A stretch of DNA of 64,000 nucleotides from Tretioscincus oriximinensis (GCA_022410635.1 JAJVDF010000247.1:841216-905215); one strand, 5' to 3'. Shown: positions 21,138 through 34,066, counted from the stretch's first letter. The notes: generated from the sequence alone by a model not told the origin. Made by a program: numbers and translations.

Positions 21138-22820
21138 TACAGGAATCAGCAGTAACCACAGAATGCAGTCTGAGTACTCCCGGGTTGCCATTTTGATGCC
21201 AAGGGAATCCTCTTGGGGAAAATTGCAGCCGTGTAAAGGTCTGTGGCTGAAGTTCCATTGAAAGCAAGAACAGCAATGGTCTTGAACCCAGGGATACTTG
21301 CACTGGAAGCCTTCTCCAGGCTTGAAGTCAGAGTTATCCTTCTCTTAGGCTGCCTGCCAACCAAGGCTAATGAGCCCAACCTGCCCTGGAAGCAGCTCAT
21401 CAGACACCACAGCACAGACTAAAGTTCTACCCTAGAGGAGTTTTGAACTCCCAACCTTTCAAGTTAGTATGGTAGTATGGTATCTCACACACTTTATCTA
21501 GCTGAGCCTCAGGAGACTTCTCTAGATGTAAAGGCAAGCAATTCTGTCTTGGGAAACCTGGCATCATAGCTGGCTATCCAATCAGCCTTGTCACACATTT
21601 TCTTCATATTGCAGATGGCCCTGCTTTGGAAAGGTCTCGAAAAAGTCTGCCAATCCCAGCACATCTCTGAAACCAGTCTAAAGCGGCCTTTTTACTCAGT
21701 GTCCGTTGATAAAGGAGACTGCCGTAGCTTAATAATAGAGAAGAGCAAGGAAAGTAGAAGGTCATAAGTTCAATTTCTGGAATCTCCAGTTAAGAAACTA
21801 GGATTGTACACCTCTCCCATGGAAATTGCATGGGTGCATTGCATGCAGCCAGCCAACCTTCAGTTTTGAGGCTGATCCAAATTTCCTTTCCATTCATTTT
21901 TTCCTAAACCGGAGAAGGGAGGGAGAAGGAGAAACATTGTAGACCCAACCTTTTATAAACAACACAGAACAAACATAGAGGGCCTATGCTATTCCGGAAT
22001 GGACAGCATGTATCCCACCTTGCACAGATGCACAAGACCCCCAGTTATGTATGAGGTATGAGTCTATAGCATTCCATGTATCTCGTATTGCAATTCTTAT
22101 ACCTTGTATGGATGGCTTGGGATGGTGTCAATTATTTCAATGACATCTTGTTTGATGTCATTTCCGGGGGGGAGGGGGGAGGGCAGAAATCATGTAACTG
22201 GATCTGGATCACTGCAGTACTGTATAAGATATGAGATTCACATACTGTATGAGATTCTTGCACACACAGGATTCTGGCTCCCAGGATAGTGCAGAAAAGC
22301 CCCATGGATGTTTAAGTTGCAATGGCATTGATGGCCACATTATGGCCTCCTGTCTCTTTCCCATCTAATGCTGGCTATGCTTCATAAAGGTTCAGGTTCA
22401 AATCCTGTCCCCTGTCATTTCTGTAATGGGACTCCCTTTTGCTTTCATACCATTTTCTATAGCTATCGCTAAGAAGAATGCTCTATAGACAGATTTCCTG
22501 CCTGTGGGATGAATTTATTTTTGTGGACATTCTTTCTTCAGTAGCCCCACCACCCACTCCCCCTTCACAGGTTCCCCTTTTTCCACTAAGCAGGAGGAGA
22601 AGCATCAGACATGTGTGTGGCTTAATACTTGAATAATATTTTCTTGCTATTCCTTTTTTTCCCTCCTCAAATTTATTTTTTTTAAATCCTACTTTGTCTC
22701 TGGGGCTTTGGGTGGTCTGATTCCTCTGGCCAAAAAGTCAGGAAGGGTAGGGCTGAAAAAGTATTTAGACCTGCAGTTAATGCATTTATTTGATCCCTAG
22801 AGTAACTCCTACGATACTAA
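21138..22820. other. Unassigned intergenic sequence
   Basis: No exon recognised. 'gactgccgtagcttaataat' to 'gttcaatttctgg' at 21718-21782 resembles an old tRNA-like SINE head. Confidence 0.3.
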
Positions 22821-22823
22821 GGC

Positions 22824-22950
22824 TCTGGTTACACACGTGCTTTTAAACCATCTTTAGTCCTGAAGAACTGGAGTAAAGCAGGCAAAATAAACAGGTATTA
22901 TTTTTAGTTCGGTTCTTCAGGACTGAAAACTGTTTAAAAGCATATAGACT
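22824..22950. mobile_element. Palindromic MITE (family B)
   Basis: Left 'ctggttacacacgtgctttt' plus 'aaaccatctttagtcctgaa', right 'ttcttcaggactgaaaactg' plus 'tttaaaagcatatag'. The arms pair over about 45 bp. Confidence 0.75.
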
Positions 22951-24309
22951 GTTATTTATAAAGCATCCTGATCTATATTCAAATGTGGAGTGATTGGGAA
23001 AAAAAGTAAGAACCAATGAAAAAGAGGGGTTTGGACCTTCAAACCAGAAGGGCAAAACTGGAAATTCAGATGTTGTTGAAACGCAATTCCAAGCTGTTGA
23101 TCCAGCCAATCTGTTCAGCGAGCATAAACACACAAGGAACATCCTGCTGGATTAAACTCAGCCCATCTAACCTAGTTAGTAGCCTGTGGCTAGACAATTG
23201 CATATGCAAGGCCCAAGGTGCCTTGCTCTGTTCACAACCTTCCACCAGCTGGACATCAGAAGTGCAGCACATCCCATGCCGTGTGTAGCCATCCAGACAA
23301 GATCCACATGAAGACTAAGGATGCTGTGCAGTGAGTAGGGAAGAGGACATGCCTGTTGTTATCTGTGCACATCACAGCTGGGGAACTTTTATTCCTTGGC
23401 TTTGATGTTTTGGGGCAAAAATGTCTCCAGCAATCTGATGCTATACTCTTGGTGGTGCAGCCACAGGCTCACAAAAGTGGACTCTATGCCCTTAGGGCAC
23501 GATTCTGGCACAATAAAGGTGCTGTGAAGATCTTGCCACAACTATCTTTGTTCATTACCTTTTAGCCCTGCCTTAGCCGTCCGTGAATTTGGCCAAAACT
23601 TTTCTGAAACTCCTCCAAATTGGCAGCCGCCACCATTACACCTTGTAGTTGTGAGTTCCTTAGTTTAATCATAAATTGTGTGAGGAAACGAGTCAACTCT
23701 ATTATAAATATTATGGCCTCTCTTTCATGTCTCTGCTGCACTCACTTCTTTTCTGAGCTAAAAAGCCACCAAAACCTAGAAATGATGGAAGTTTCTAGGA
23801 ATGTTCAAAAGGCCTCAGCTCAAGTTCTTCTATGCATCCTAGACTTGTTAAGAGCAGAATTCAGACTGTTGGGTGCCAGGAAGGGTCTAAAGGACCTGCT
23901 ATTAATCACATACTATTCCAGACTAGCAGAGGCTGTGCTAGCCCAAAGGAACATGTGGATAGTAGGGTCCCCTTAGATCCCTTTCTGAAACAGAAACATT
24001 CTGTACTTGGCCTTATTTTGGATTATGCACTAGAGATTTGGTATCTGCATGCTGATGCATGCCGCAGGCTTTGGCCTCCTCTTAACTACATCAGCCTGCA
24101 GTTGCAGGTGCCTATTTCTGGGCTATAATCATCATAGCTAATAAAAGGTGCGTGGGAGAGTTCATCATTCTGAAGTATAATGCCCAATGACAGGGCTCAG
24201 AGCTCCAGGGCCCAATGGCAGGGTTCAGAACTCGGAACTTTGGTAGCCTCCAGACAAGAGTCCTGGGTTGGAAACTGGATGGAAAGATGTAGGAGATGGA
24301 ATACCCCAG
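22951..24309. other. Unassigned intergenic sequence
   Basis: Open frames at 23016-23288, 23620-23976 and 23832-24128 lack recognisable domains. 24005-24065 has a weak family C-like motif ('ggccttattttggattatgc'). Confidence 0.3.
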
Positions 24310-24535
24310 GGTTTAATACTGAGACCAGAACTGGGAGGGAAAGGGAGTCAGAAGGTAGAACAAAGGAAGGAATTGATGAAAGGTGGAAGGGAAAGAAGAT
24401 AAACGAGAAAAAATAAAGAAGGAAAGGAAGAAGGAAGGACAGGAAAATGGAAAGAAAAACAAGGAAGCAGCAAGTGAAAAGGGACTGGAAGAGGGCAAGA
24501 GTGGGGGGGAGTGGGCGGAGGCATGGATGGGAGCA
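24310..24535. repeat. Purine-rich tract (GGAA/GAAAG)n
   Basis: Strand-asymmetric purine run of over 200 bp. Open frames on both strands here come from low complexity. Confidence 0.8.
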
Positions 24536-24899
24536 ATGGGGAGGAGCGGCTAAACCTGGTTACATTACTGTAATGCAACGGGCTAATTCCACCGGTCTGG
24601 AATGAAACCCAGTGCAGGAAGGTGCTTATTTCCATTCATAACTGCAATAATTTCATTAAGCAAAGATTCTGTGCTTGTGAAATATCCATAACAGTCAAAC
24701 ACCTTGAATGGTGTTTTTTGTTTTTAAAAAAACCCTACAACAAAGGAGGAAAAGCGCTTCATTACAATAGCGTTCCTTCTTACAGTTTCCGGCACAAAAA
24801 AGAGCAAGAAACCTTAATATCATCAGATTCAAAGCCTTGTGCACACACAGGGTGGAAAAGCACAAGTTTCAAAATCTAAGGCACAACTCAACCGGTGGG

Positions 24900-25330
24900 T
24901 TTTTTTGGGGGAGTGGGGAGGGGTCTGGCATAGAAATGTGGTACCCTTGAGCTTGCATAAAAAGACCCTTGGGTGGGGAAAGACATGGGAGGCCCTCAGC
25001 CCGGCGGCCTTGACTGGCCCCGTAATCCCCGTGGCAAGAGTTCTAAGCACACAGTTGACGGGCCGGGGGGCCAGGGGGGGGGGCACTGAAGGAGGGGTGG
25101 GCCGGGTTAGGGAATTCCTCCTGCCCTGCGACAGAGTCATGCCGGCGCCTTAGCCGTGAGGTAAGGAAAAAAGGAGCCGTCGTCGGTATTCGGAAACAGT
25201 GATGCTGTTGCAGGAGGAGGAGGGAGGGGTGAAGGAGGGGGTGAGTCAAGGTGTTTTCATGGAAAAGCCATCCTGGGTTGTCTTAGAGAGCTGGGAAATC
25301 AGTCTGGAAGTTGAAAGACAGAATTCCATC
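24900..25330. promoter_or_regulatory. CpG- and GC-rich interval, candidate promoter or first exon
   Basis: This is the only clearly GC-rich, CpG-containing stretch in the window (cggcggcc, gccggcgcc, ccgtcgtcgg). A plus-strand splice-donor-like GAG|GTAAGG sits at 25160/25161. The ATG at 25142 is followed within a few codons by TAG, so a plus-strand exon here would be 5' untranslated. On the minus strand an open frame runs 24829-25140, but its Pro-rich sequence resembles nothing I know. The interval is 4.8 kb upstream of the first IL27 exon found. It could serve IL27 (minus), an unseen plus-strand gene, or both. Confidence 0.35.
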
Positions 25331-25555
25331 CCCGGCCCTTCTCCAACTAGGCCGAAAACTGTACTCCGACTCACAAGGAGGGCAACCAAGTAGGTTCCTT
25401 TGTTAAATGAGGGAGTGGGAACTGGGAAGCTGTGTGAACCATAGGAGATTGGGCATTTCTGCACTGCTAGGCTTTATAATATATATAGGTCCCACAGCTA
25501 ACTTCCTGTAAGCAGAAAAAATGTTTCCAGTGGGTGCGACTGGGGGCAGCTTTGC

Positions 25556-25817
25556 TAAAGAGGCTCAGTCGGTAAGGAGACAGTCTTTCATCTGGGAGAT
25601 CGGGTTTCGAAGCCCTGTGTTGGATGTGGAGAGGGGTGAGCCAACTCAGCTATTCGAAAGAGATGCACATTTGTAATCTGCATTTCAATTAGATAAATGG
25701 GTACCATCATTAACCTGATGGGGAAGAGAGACTAAGATGTAAACCTTCGGGTGAAAATTAACCCTCTAAGCCACTCAGGAAAAGAGTGGGGTATAAAAAC
25801 TTGATTCTTCTTCTTTT

Positions 25818-25849
<32 letters not shown>

Positions 25850-25862
25850 CTTCTCCTCCTCC
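25556..25862 (+). mobile_element. tRNA-derived SINE (type 2)
   Basis: 'gaggctcagtcggtaaggag' (box A region) and 'gatcgggtttcgaagccctg' (box B region), then 'gagtggggtataaaaacttg' and a long (ttc/ctc)n tail. The Pro- and Arg-rich open frames over the tail are not genes. Confidence 0.8.
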
Positions 25863-25949
25863 CAGGGTTATCTGTGTGATGCAGGATGGAAGCTGTCGGG
25901 TGCAAGGCAGGGCCCATACAGGGTGGGTAGAAGAGACGAGACGCCAGTC

Positions 25950-26215
25950 GTCCCCAGTGAGCCTTATTTTGGCTTATATCTCAGAATAGGAGACTGCCAT
26001 CAACATAAAAGTGTAGACTATGGCAGGCCCTTATCAATATCAATATCAAGCATTTATTTCCTCAATGAGGCTCGTCCACACAGAGCCTTATTCTGGGTAA
26101 CATCTCAGGACAGAGCTTGGCCATCCACATGCCAGTGTAGACTACTGGAAAGCAGCCTCCTATTCTGAGGTACAGCCCAGGATAAGGCTCCATGTGGACA
26201 GGCCTTAGTCACACA
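25950..26215. mobile_element. Palindromic element family C, two arms with an insertion or duplication
   Basis: 'gagccttattttggcttata' ... 'gtgtagactatggcaggccc', then after a (atcaat) stretch 'agagccttattctgggtaac' ... 'ccatccacatgccagtgtag' and 'cccaggataaggctccatgt'. These are at least three arm units of the family. Confidence 0.65.
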
Positions 26216-27119
26216 CCTTGGCTGTGTTCCCACTAAGGTTAAAAAAAAAACCTGATGGTCCCTGGAAAGCTGTTTGGTTCTGCACTGACTTTGGCTTTCC
26301 CACTTACTCCTGTGCCGTTTTGCCATGTGCTGTTTGCACACAGCCACGCTCAGAAAACTGCCACAGGTGTAGGTTAACACAATCTGCCTGTGCTCAGCCA
26401 GTTTGGGGTTCTTCTGGCTCCTAGCCAAATCGAAGCATCCTCACGGATTGGGGCCCAGGGCATGTTTCTTTTAAGGCTGATAATTATGACATACAGAGAA
26501 TGAAAACTCAAAAGTCAGTCTCTCAGATAATTAGAATATGCTGAGAAAGCAGAAAACAGATTTCCAGTGGTGCTGATTGGGTAAAGAGGCACCTTCCTCC
26601 CCAGGCTAGTGTCAGTGCAGGTTGGAAGCTGTAGTCCAAAGGGCCCCATGCAGGCTGGGTAGAAGAGGCTGCCCGCCGCTCGGACTGCACTTCCCAGCAG
26701 GCCCTGCCCCTAGCAGTAATGCAACTGCCTCGCCCTTTTTGCTGCTGCTGCCACCGCCAGCCCTGTTGTAGTTTTGTGTAGCTGCTGGGCATCCAAGCTT
26801 TTATAATAAGCACTTGTCATTGTGAAAAAATGATATAGAAGAGCAGGCAGGAAGTCTTAAGAACCATGAAACCAGAAACAGAAATTCTACCAGAAGTCAA
26901 GAAATCAGAAGTTGGTCATTGCTGTCAATCATCTCCCCATCTGTATAACTTATGAGTTTCGTGATTTGAATTGGATGAACTTTTCCATGATATTCTAATT
27001 TATTGAGATGCACTAGTATTTCTTCAAAAAGAAGATTTTGGGCAGTAACTATTCCTGTTCTTTGGGGCAGGGGTGTAGCTACCATAGGACAAGCAGAGCC
27101 AATGTGTCCCCCGATGCAC
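26216..27119. other. Unassigned intergenic sequence
   Basis: No exon recognised. The open frames at 26105-26428 and 26523-26813 have no domain features. Confidence 0.3.
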
Positions 27120-27650
27120 TAGCGGAGCTGGACTCTTGGACCCCCCGGGGCAGATAAATGACGGGTCCCCTCCCACCTGTTTTCCTTATGTTATTTTTAA
27201 GCTCCTCAGCGTCGCACAGCTTTATCTCTGACGCGCTAATTATTGCGCCATAGAGTCAGTTTAATGTAGTGGTTAGAGTGTTGGACTCTTATCTGGTAGT
27301 CTCCCGGTTCGATTCTCCACCCCTCCATGAAAACTAGCTTGGTAACCTTGGGCCCGTCACAGTTCTTTAGAACTGTCTCAGACCCACATACTTCATAGGG
27401 TGTCTGTTGTGGAGAAAGCAACAAAAGCTATGTGTACCACCCTATGGTTGGCCGCCCTGAGACCTTTGGGTATAGTATAAATAAACAAGCAGTAAGTGCT
27501 AATCGGAAATGCTTGTTCATGCACAGTGCAGTAATTACGTCAGAGGCACAGCCACACGCTACTGAACAGCTTTAAACAAGGTAAGGAGACCTGGCAGGAG
27601 GGGGACCCTTCACTTTTCTGCCCCGGGGCCCCAAAGAGCTCTTGTATTGG
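27120..27650. mobile_element. Palindromic element family E interrupted by a SINE
   Basis: Left arm 27127-27245 ('ctcttggaccccccggggca', 'gacgggtcccctcccacctg') pairs with right arm 27495-27645 ('caggagggggacccttcact', 'ccccggggccccaaagag'). The SINE at 27250-27490 lies at the centre. Confidence 0.6.
27250..27490 (+). mobile_element. Sauria-type SINE, nearly full length
   Basis: 'tttaatgtagtggttagagt' (box A), 'cccggttcgattctccaccc' (box B), 'gtgtctgttgtggagaaagc', 'ggccgccctgagacctttgg' and a short A-rich tail. Confidence 0.88.
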
Positions 27651-28100
27651 GAATCAAGACCTGGACACAACCAGGTGATTTCAGAAACACTAATGGATGC
27701 TTTTCTGCAGAACTATTAAGCAATATCTCAGTGGAATGAAACTGCCCCTGGGATGGATCACTTGCTTTGCCTATGGAAAGGGTCCCAATGTAAAAAATTT
27801 CAACCAAGGTCATTATATAAAGAGCCATACCCCTGAAGTCAACCATTTTGGGCACTTCATATAACCCTCCACATGGTAACCTCAGAAGTGATTCAAACCC
27901 ATGCTTCCTTTGTTCCTATTCCAAATGCCTGAAGGCAGAGGTAAGCAGTCATGATTATGGAAAACTTGGCCCTATTGCTATTACTATTACTATTTCTGTA
28001 ATAGTAATGTTTCAGAATATTGCCTTGATATTCATGAATGCATATGGTATTCCCAATATAATTCCAAGAGAATTGTGATATATATTTTTTAAAGTCATGT

Positions 28101-28425
28101 TTAAGAACATAAGAACATAAGAAGAGCCATACTGGATCAGGCCACAGCCCATCAAGTCCAGCATTCTGTGTCACACAGAGGCCCACCAGATGCACCTGGG
28201 CAGTCCGAACAGAGGAAAGCAAAATATGCGCCTGTTCATGACTCCCTGCAAATGGTATTTCAGGAGTCCTGCCTGTTGCTCCATCCCAGAGGCAACATCC
28301 AGATATCCTTCCTAGTATCCATTTATACCTTTAGTGTCCATAAACCTGTCTAGTCCTGTCTTGAAACTATCCAAGCTGTTAGCTACCACTACCTCTTCAG
28401 GAAGTAAATTCCACAGGCCGAAGAC
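28101..28425 (-). mobile_element. CR1 LINE, 3' end with short RT remnant
   Basis: Tail at 28101 ('ttaagaacataagaacataa'). Coding remnant GLWNLLPEEVVVANSLDSFK, TGLDRFMDTK at its right end, truncated at 28425. Confidence 0.88.
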
Positions 28426-28823
28426 ATCCATAATGAATGACAAATACAAAAGATTCATACGAATCAAGTGTTGTCGAACGTCAACAATAATAAAGAATAC
28501 ATTTTTGTTTGCAATCAACCCTTTGGAATATCTTTGAAGTCTCCAAGTCTTGCCTTTCTCTCCCTCGTATCCAATCATCGTATCCAAATTATTATATTAC
28601 ATAAATACAGAAGGAAACAAGAACTGCTCCTGATGCCACAGAATGGTGTAGGGATACATGCACACAGTGGTTTTTTGTTTTTAGATTAGCAAAGATTGGG
28701 AAGCAGCTTGTTAAACCTTTTGCTGCTGAGATCCTGGAAATTGATGGATGATACACATGACCCAACTGCTTCAATTTCTAAATTTTACACTTTTAGACAG
28801 TGTTTCCGAGCTGCTTCTTTCCA

Positions 28824-29045
28824 TAAGAACACAAAAGGAGCCCTGCTGAATGGGGCCAGAGCCCATCTAATTCTGTCTTCTGCCTCACACAGAGGCCCAC
28901 CGTTTGCACCCGGGCAGTCTGAACAAAAGAAGGCAAAATCTTCACCTATTCTCCACTCCCTCCAAATGGTATTTCATGAGTACTGCCTATTCCCTGTTTG
29001 GCTGTGTTGCATAAACTGAGCCAACATCCAATGGCTATTTCGAGA
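28824..29045 (-). mobile_element. CR1 LINE, 3' end fragment (diverged)
   Basis: 'ataagaacacaaaaggagcc', 'ctgctgaatggggccagagc' and 'ttctgcctcacacagaggcc'. It is more diverged than the copy 400 bp to its left. Confidence 0.75.
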
Positions 29046-32000
29046 TACGCTTTGAACAATGGCATCCTATTAGCATGCTGTGGGTCTAGCAGAACTGTCC
29101 CACATGAAGACATTGATGGTACATCACTCTGAAAATCCAGAGCTAAGGTACATCAGGATTTCTTGCAAATGCCATCACCAGTCTCAGTGAAGAAGGAGGA
29201 GAGAGTTGGTCACCCTAGCTTATGTTTTTGTGTACAGTATATAAGGGAATTATTATAATACTAGTTAACACCAGTCTCATGGAGATTCTGATTATTGTTC
29301 TCACCAATATTTCTACATTGCAGCACTCTGACTATTTTACACTTCCCATAAAACAGAAAACCTAAAAAACTCTCATATTGTTTTCTACACCTCGGTCACC
29401 TCCACACCTACCTTACCTGTATGTCTATTGCTATTCAAGACCACAGTTTGCTAAGCACAGTCTGTCCCCACCTTGACACTTTTTCACTCAATTGCCTCTG
29501 AAGGAGTAAGTCTATGGAAGCGCATGCTACCAACCTTCTAAGCTGCTATGAGACCCCCTTGCTAGACTAATATGTCTACTTTGTTGAACTCTTACCACCT
29601 TTTCCTTTAATGTATGTGCCAAACACCTTTTCTTTCGCCTTACCAAACAACAGGACACAAATTTCAATCACACAAGCACTAGAGAAAGCTTTCAGCTCGG
29701 AGGTTGTGGCTTAGTGCAAGCGTAAGACGTTTTTCTTTCTGCAAATCAAAACCTGATGCTGTGGGTTTTGAATATCCATTTCCTGCCCCAGTACTTGCGT
29801 AAGCCTCATATCTGGAACAGCAGTTCAGTGAAGGAACACAAACTTGGCACAAAGAAAGTTCCATCCTCCATTCAGGGGCCACAGTCAGTAAGACCTTTCT
29901 GCAGCTTAACTGTGAAAATCTGACTGATTTAGCCATCAGAAGTCAAGCCTACTCGCACTTTACAGTTCTATTGTAAGCATTAAATAAACAGCTTCCAGGA
30001 CTATCATTTGTCATGTGCAATTTTTGCAGGGTTTGCACAAGCTGTCTTAGATCTGCCAGGTACAATTTATGCAAAATTCATGCTTCGCATACCCACAAAA
30101 CGTTTCAGAAATCTCTTCTTTGTGCCTTACTGCAAAAGTTCCTTAAGATATGGAGTTTGCATCAAAAAAAGAGCTTTCCATCAGAAGGCCTTTTGGGAAG
30201 CTAATGACTCATTTCTAAGAGTTTTAGATCAGAAAAATCTCCAAAGCTGTAGTTGGGTACTTCTGCTTTAAATAGTAAAACTGTGTCTCTTTCTGCATGG
30301 AGCAACGATCCCAATTAAAAGTACCCATGGTGTCTTCTGGGTTTCATTGATCCTCATTGATTAATGTGGATCTATGATGTTCCATCGCCTGCAACTCCAT
30401 CTGCCTTAAATGGAGTGTAATCCTATTCAGGAAGACCCAGTATTCCCAAGTGCTTTCCCATCCAAGTCTAAGCCTGCTTAGCTTCCAAGATCAGATCAGA
30501 TTAGGCAATTCAGGGCTTATAAACATTCAGGAAGACCCCAATCTCAGCCACTGCTAGTCATGTTTAAATATGACTATTGGTTGATCCATGGGCCTTGACT
30601 TCTGACCATGACCTAGAAGGTATGCATTGTAGAGATATACCACATATTAGGACTACTGGAGGACATATTCCAGGGCTGCAACAAATATTGAATCCTCTTG
30701 TGTCCCCAATGCTGGGCACTTTAATTCTTCAACCTGAAGCTTCAAGGCCAGCATGAGCCATGGTCATGCTGTTGTGGAGATGGCATTGATTCAGTCCACA
30801 TCTTTTTTGTGTTCAGAATCAGTGGAACTGGCTTTTCAAGACTCACTGATCCCAATCATGGACATCTAAGTGCAGAAGGGGCCCTAGGAAGGCACAAGAG
30901 AGACCAGGATCCATCTAAACCTTTAACTGTCAACTGTATCCTGAATCCTAAGCAAATAAAGTCTACAGCACTTCCTGCCTGTTCCTCTTTAGCCCTGGTC
31001 ATACCTTTAAACCTTCGGCCCTAAATAATGGTTTTAATCTGCATGACCCACTGCCAGTTTAGTAATATTTTTATCTGTATCATTTCCCCTGCATAGCTTT
31101 TGCTCTTCCTTGGAGATATTGCTGTTATTGGGTACCACTGAACCATTGTCAACATCTGCCTGCTTCTCCATGGATATTTCTTTGCAATTTTCTAAGAAGA
31201 GGTTTGTTAATGTCTAATTCCAGCTTGCTTTACTGCTTGCCTACAGCCACTCCTTAAGAGTACACCCAGGAAATAAATAAAGTGATGCCAACAGGGAATA
31301 ACAATGTTAAGATTAGCTGCAAAAGGGAACGATCACAAATAGATTCAAACACAACTTTTGATCCAGTTCTATAGGTACTGAATGTACAGTGAAACCAGGG
31401 GTACATTGGCCATGCATAGTCCTGATCTGAATTCACCTGATTGAATCCACTTTAGTAGAAACAAATTTGCTTGGTCTGTTTTAGGTCTTATTTGCGTGCA
31501 TTCATTAATCAAAGTTAGGCCTTAACATCGATTTGCATGGAGATGGTGCAAATTGAGTCTAAAGTAGATCAAGAGAATCCACTTCTACTAAAGTGAATTA
31601 AATCAAGTAAATGCAAACCACCCCTAAATCTGTGCTTTCTAGCTCCCCATGGAAACTCAATCCTGACCTACACGATAATTCTTGAACTAAACCTCCAAGG
31701 CAGCATCTCCTCTTAGGTCACTTGTTTTCCTTCATTATCTTTTTATACCAACTTGCTGGAATTGTTTTGCTTCACTTTTTATGGCTGTGCTAGTGATTTG
31801 ATTGCAGTGGATTTGGATTCATTGGTTTTAGTTGGATCTGTGTTGGTTTTATTGTGAAGGAAGGTGAGGTGAAAGAACTGTTGGAAAACAGAAAGATAAC
31901 TCCAGAGGAAAAGCGGTAGCAGGGTCACCTCATTCAAACACCAGCTGGTGTTTACTGTTCAAACTCAGAACTGGATTCTTCAGATGGCTTCCTAGTTCTC

Positions 32001-32395
32001 CCATCTGTAACTTTAATTGAAAAGCACCGTCTGGGTCAAAACAACCTTATCTCTACCCACTCTGCCATTAAAATCACTGAGCCAAGAACCTGCTCTAGAT
32101 TCCTTTTTGAATGGACAAAGCCACCTAGATCAATGAAAGTGATGCACAGCACTAATTCTGCTAGGTGACTGCAGAATCTGTCAGCCATTGAGACCATTAG
32201 ATAAATATTGTTGTGATTCAGTCTGATGATCAAGATGGGATATTCAAGCAGGAGAGGGAGAGAAAAGGGAGGGAGGGACAAGATGAAGAGATGATTGATC
32301 ACTAGTTGTTTTATGCCTATAGAAAATGGACAGATCAAAGCTTAGAAACGTTGAACCCCTTTACTTGAACTACAATTCCCATGATACTAAGATAG
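29046..32395. other. Unassigned intergenic sequence
   Basis: I found no exon with paired splice signals and no confident repeat over this 3.3 kb. 30480-30520 ('gcttagcttccaagatcaga') resembles the 5S-like/tRNA-like part of older reptile SINEs, but weakly. Confidence 0.3.
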
Positions 32396-32612
32396 TTGTC
32401 TGGATGTAGCCTCCGGGATGGAGCAACAGGCAGGACTTTTGAAATACCATTTGCAGGGAGTCACGAACAGNAGCAGCATATTTTGCTTTCCTCTGTTCGG
32501 ACTGCCCAGGTGCATCTGGTGGGCCTTTGTGTGACACAGAATGCTGGACTCGATGGGCTGTGGCCTGATCCAGTATGGCTCTTCTTATGTTCTTATGTTA
32601 TGTTCTTATGAT
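32396..32612 (+). mobile_element. CR1 LINE, 3' end with octamer tail
   Basis: Plus-strand copy from 'tgtctggatgtagcctccgg' to 'ggctcttcttatgttcttat', then 'gttatgttcttatg'. The tandem 'ttcttatg' octamer end is clear here. Confidence 0.88.
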
Positions 32613-33344
32613 TCCTAGCTGCCTGGGAAGTGAAATTGTGGGTATGCGTGTGAAAAGACCGAAACCTGAGAATGCCAAATACTATTGAAACTGCTAGATC
32701 CTCTTCTTCCCTATAGGGGAGGAATCCTGTGGATCATGAAGCGAGCTTAATAGGAGAATACTATGGGTGCTGCTTACAGTTAAACAGGTGTCATATTTGG
32801 TATGTTCTCATTCTTCTGGTTTTGATCTGAATGAAGGGGCATTTTGTTTGCAAATGTCTGGGGCAATTAAATTGCCCTGTTTGATCTTAGAAAACTCTAA
32901 AGTCGGAATGTTTTCTTGGAAGAGAAATCTGGGCAGCTTGTAGCTGAAATAACATGGGGTAACAGAGAAATTGACCAGAAGCAGGGCTATTTTTCTTGTT
33001 AAGAGTCAAAAAACTCAGCTGTTCCTTCTTGCAAATAATTCTATGATATAAATAAGGTAGCTGCTTAAGTCAGACTTCAGTCATTCTCATACCACTTTCA
33101 GATTTTTGCCATATTTCTGCACCATCAGCACAATGGTTAATGGCTAAAGATGTGTATCCAACGCACACGAGGTGGTGTCACATGACCAGTCATTGAATCA
33201 AACCAAACAGTTGGTGTTTGCTGAGCAATCTTGGAATTGCACGCCAAAATACATTTACGTTTCTTCTTTGGACAATCTATTCCAATTTGAGCTTTCCAGT
33301 ATTTTAATTATTCTAACAGAGAAGCTATTTTTGGCAAGGGACAG

Positions 33345-33432
33345 TTCGTATAGCTTTTTTTTCTTTCTCCACAAGACACCCTATGAAGTAGCCAGGGCTG
33401 AAAATTATAAAGAACTGTGACTGGCCCAAAGT
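33345..33432 (-). mobile_element. Sauria-type SINE, 3' fragment in reverse
   Basis: 'tttctttctccacaagacac', 'cctatgaagtagccagggct' and 'aaagaactgtgactggccca' are the middle of the SINE in reverse. It is cut by the type 2 SINE starting at 33434. Confidence 0.65.
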
Positions 33433-33433
33433 G

Positions 33434-33716
33434 AGCATGATAGTATAGTGGTTAAAAAAAAACAGTCTTTCACTCAAGAGACCTGTTTGCGAAGCCCTGA
33501 GTTGGCTGTGGAGAAGAGTGAGCACCTCTACTGGCCTCAGCTCTAGCCAAGCCAGCTATTTAATAGCAAGAAATTGTAATTAGATAAATGGGAACTGTCA
33601 CAGCATGTTGGGGAAGATAGAATGTAAGTCTTCGGGCAAAAATAGTTTGTAAGGTGCTTTGAGTTCCTTCGGGTGAGAAAAGCAGGGTATAAAAACCCAG
33701 TTCTTCTTCTTTTTCA
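33434..33716 (+). mobile_element. tRNA-derived SINE (type 2)
   Basis: Shortened head 'catgatagtatagtggttaa', box B-like 'acctgtttgcgaagccctga', then 'ggggaagatagaatgtaagt' and 'gagaaaagcagggtataaaa' with a (ttc)n end. Confidence 0.75.
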
Positions 33717-34066
33717 AAATGGTCGCCCAACTGATTTCAGGGAGCTGAAAGACATAAGCGAGCATAGGACCCTGCTACGAAATTAAGACCAAGGCCTGCC
33801 AATGTCTTCTCTGCTTTACTTTAAAATGGAGGGAAACCTGTGACCTGAACTGTACATCCAGTTCTCTGGATTTCATCCGGCTATTTCTCTGAAATGTACA
33901 TCCATATGTCCACTCACTACCAACCACAAGCTGTTTATGGCATCCCCAGAGCTGTCTCACCTCAGGGTTCTCAGTTGCCAGCTGAGTGAGGACTGGGTGT
34001 GTGAACAGTCAGCAAATGGCCTGTGTTCAGCACTAAACTAGACTGGGATGTTGTGTTGTGACAAGG

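Noticed and set aside
25732..25989. Arg/Lys-rich and Pro-rich open frames on opposite strands, suggesting a nuclear protein such as NUPR1, which neighbours IL27 in mammals
   Set aside because: The residues come from the (ttc/ctc)n tail of a SINE. No NUPR1 motif is present.
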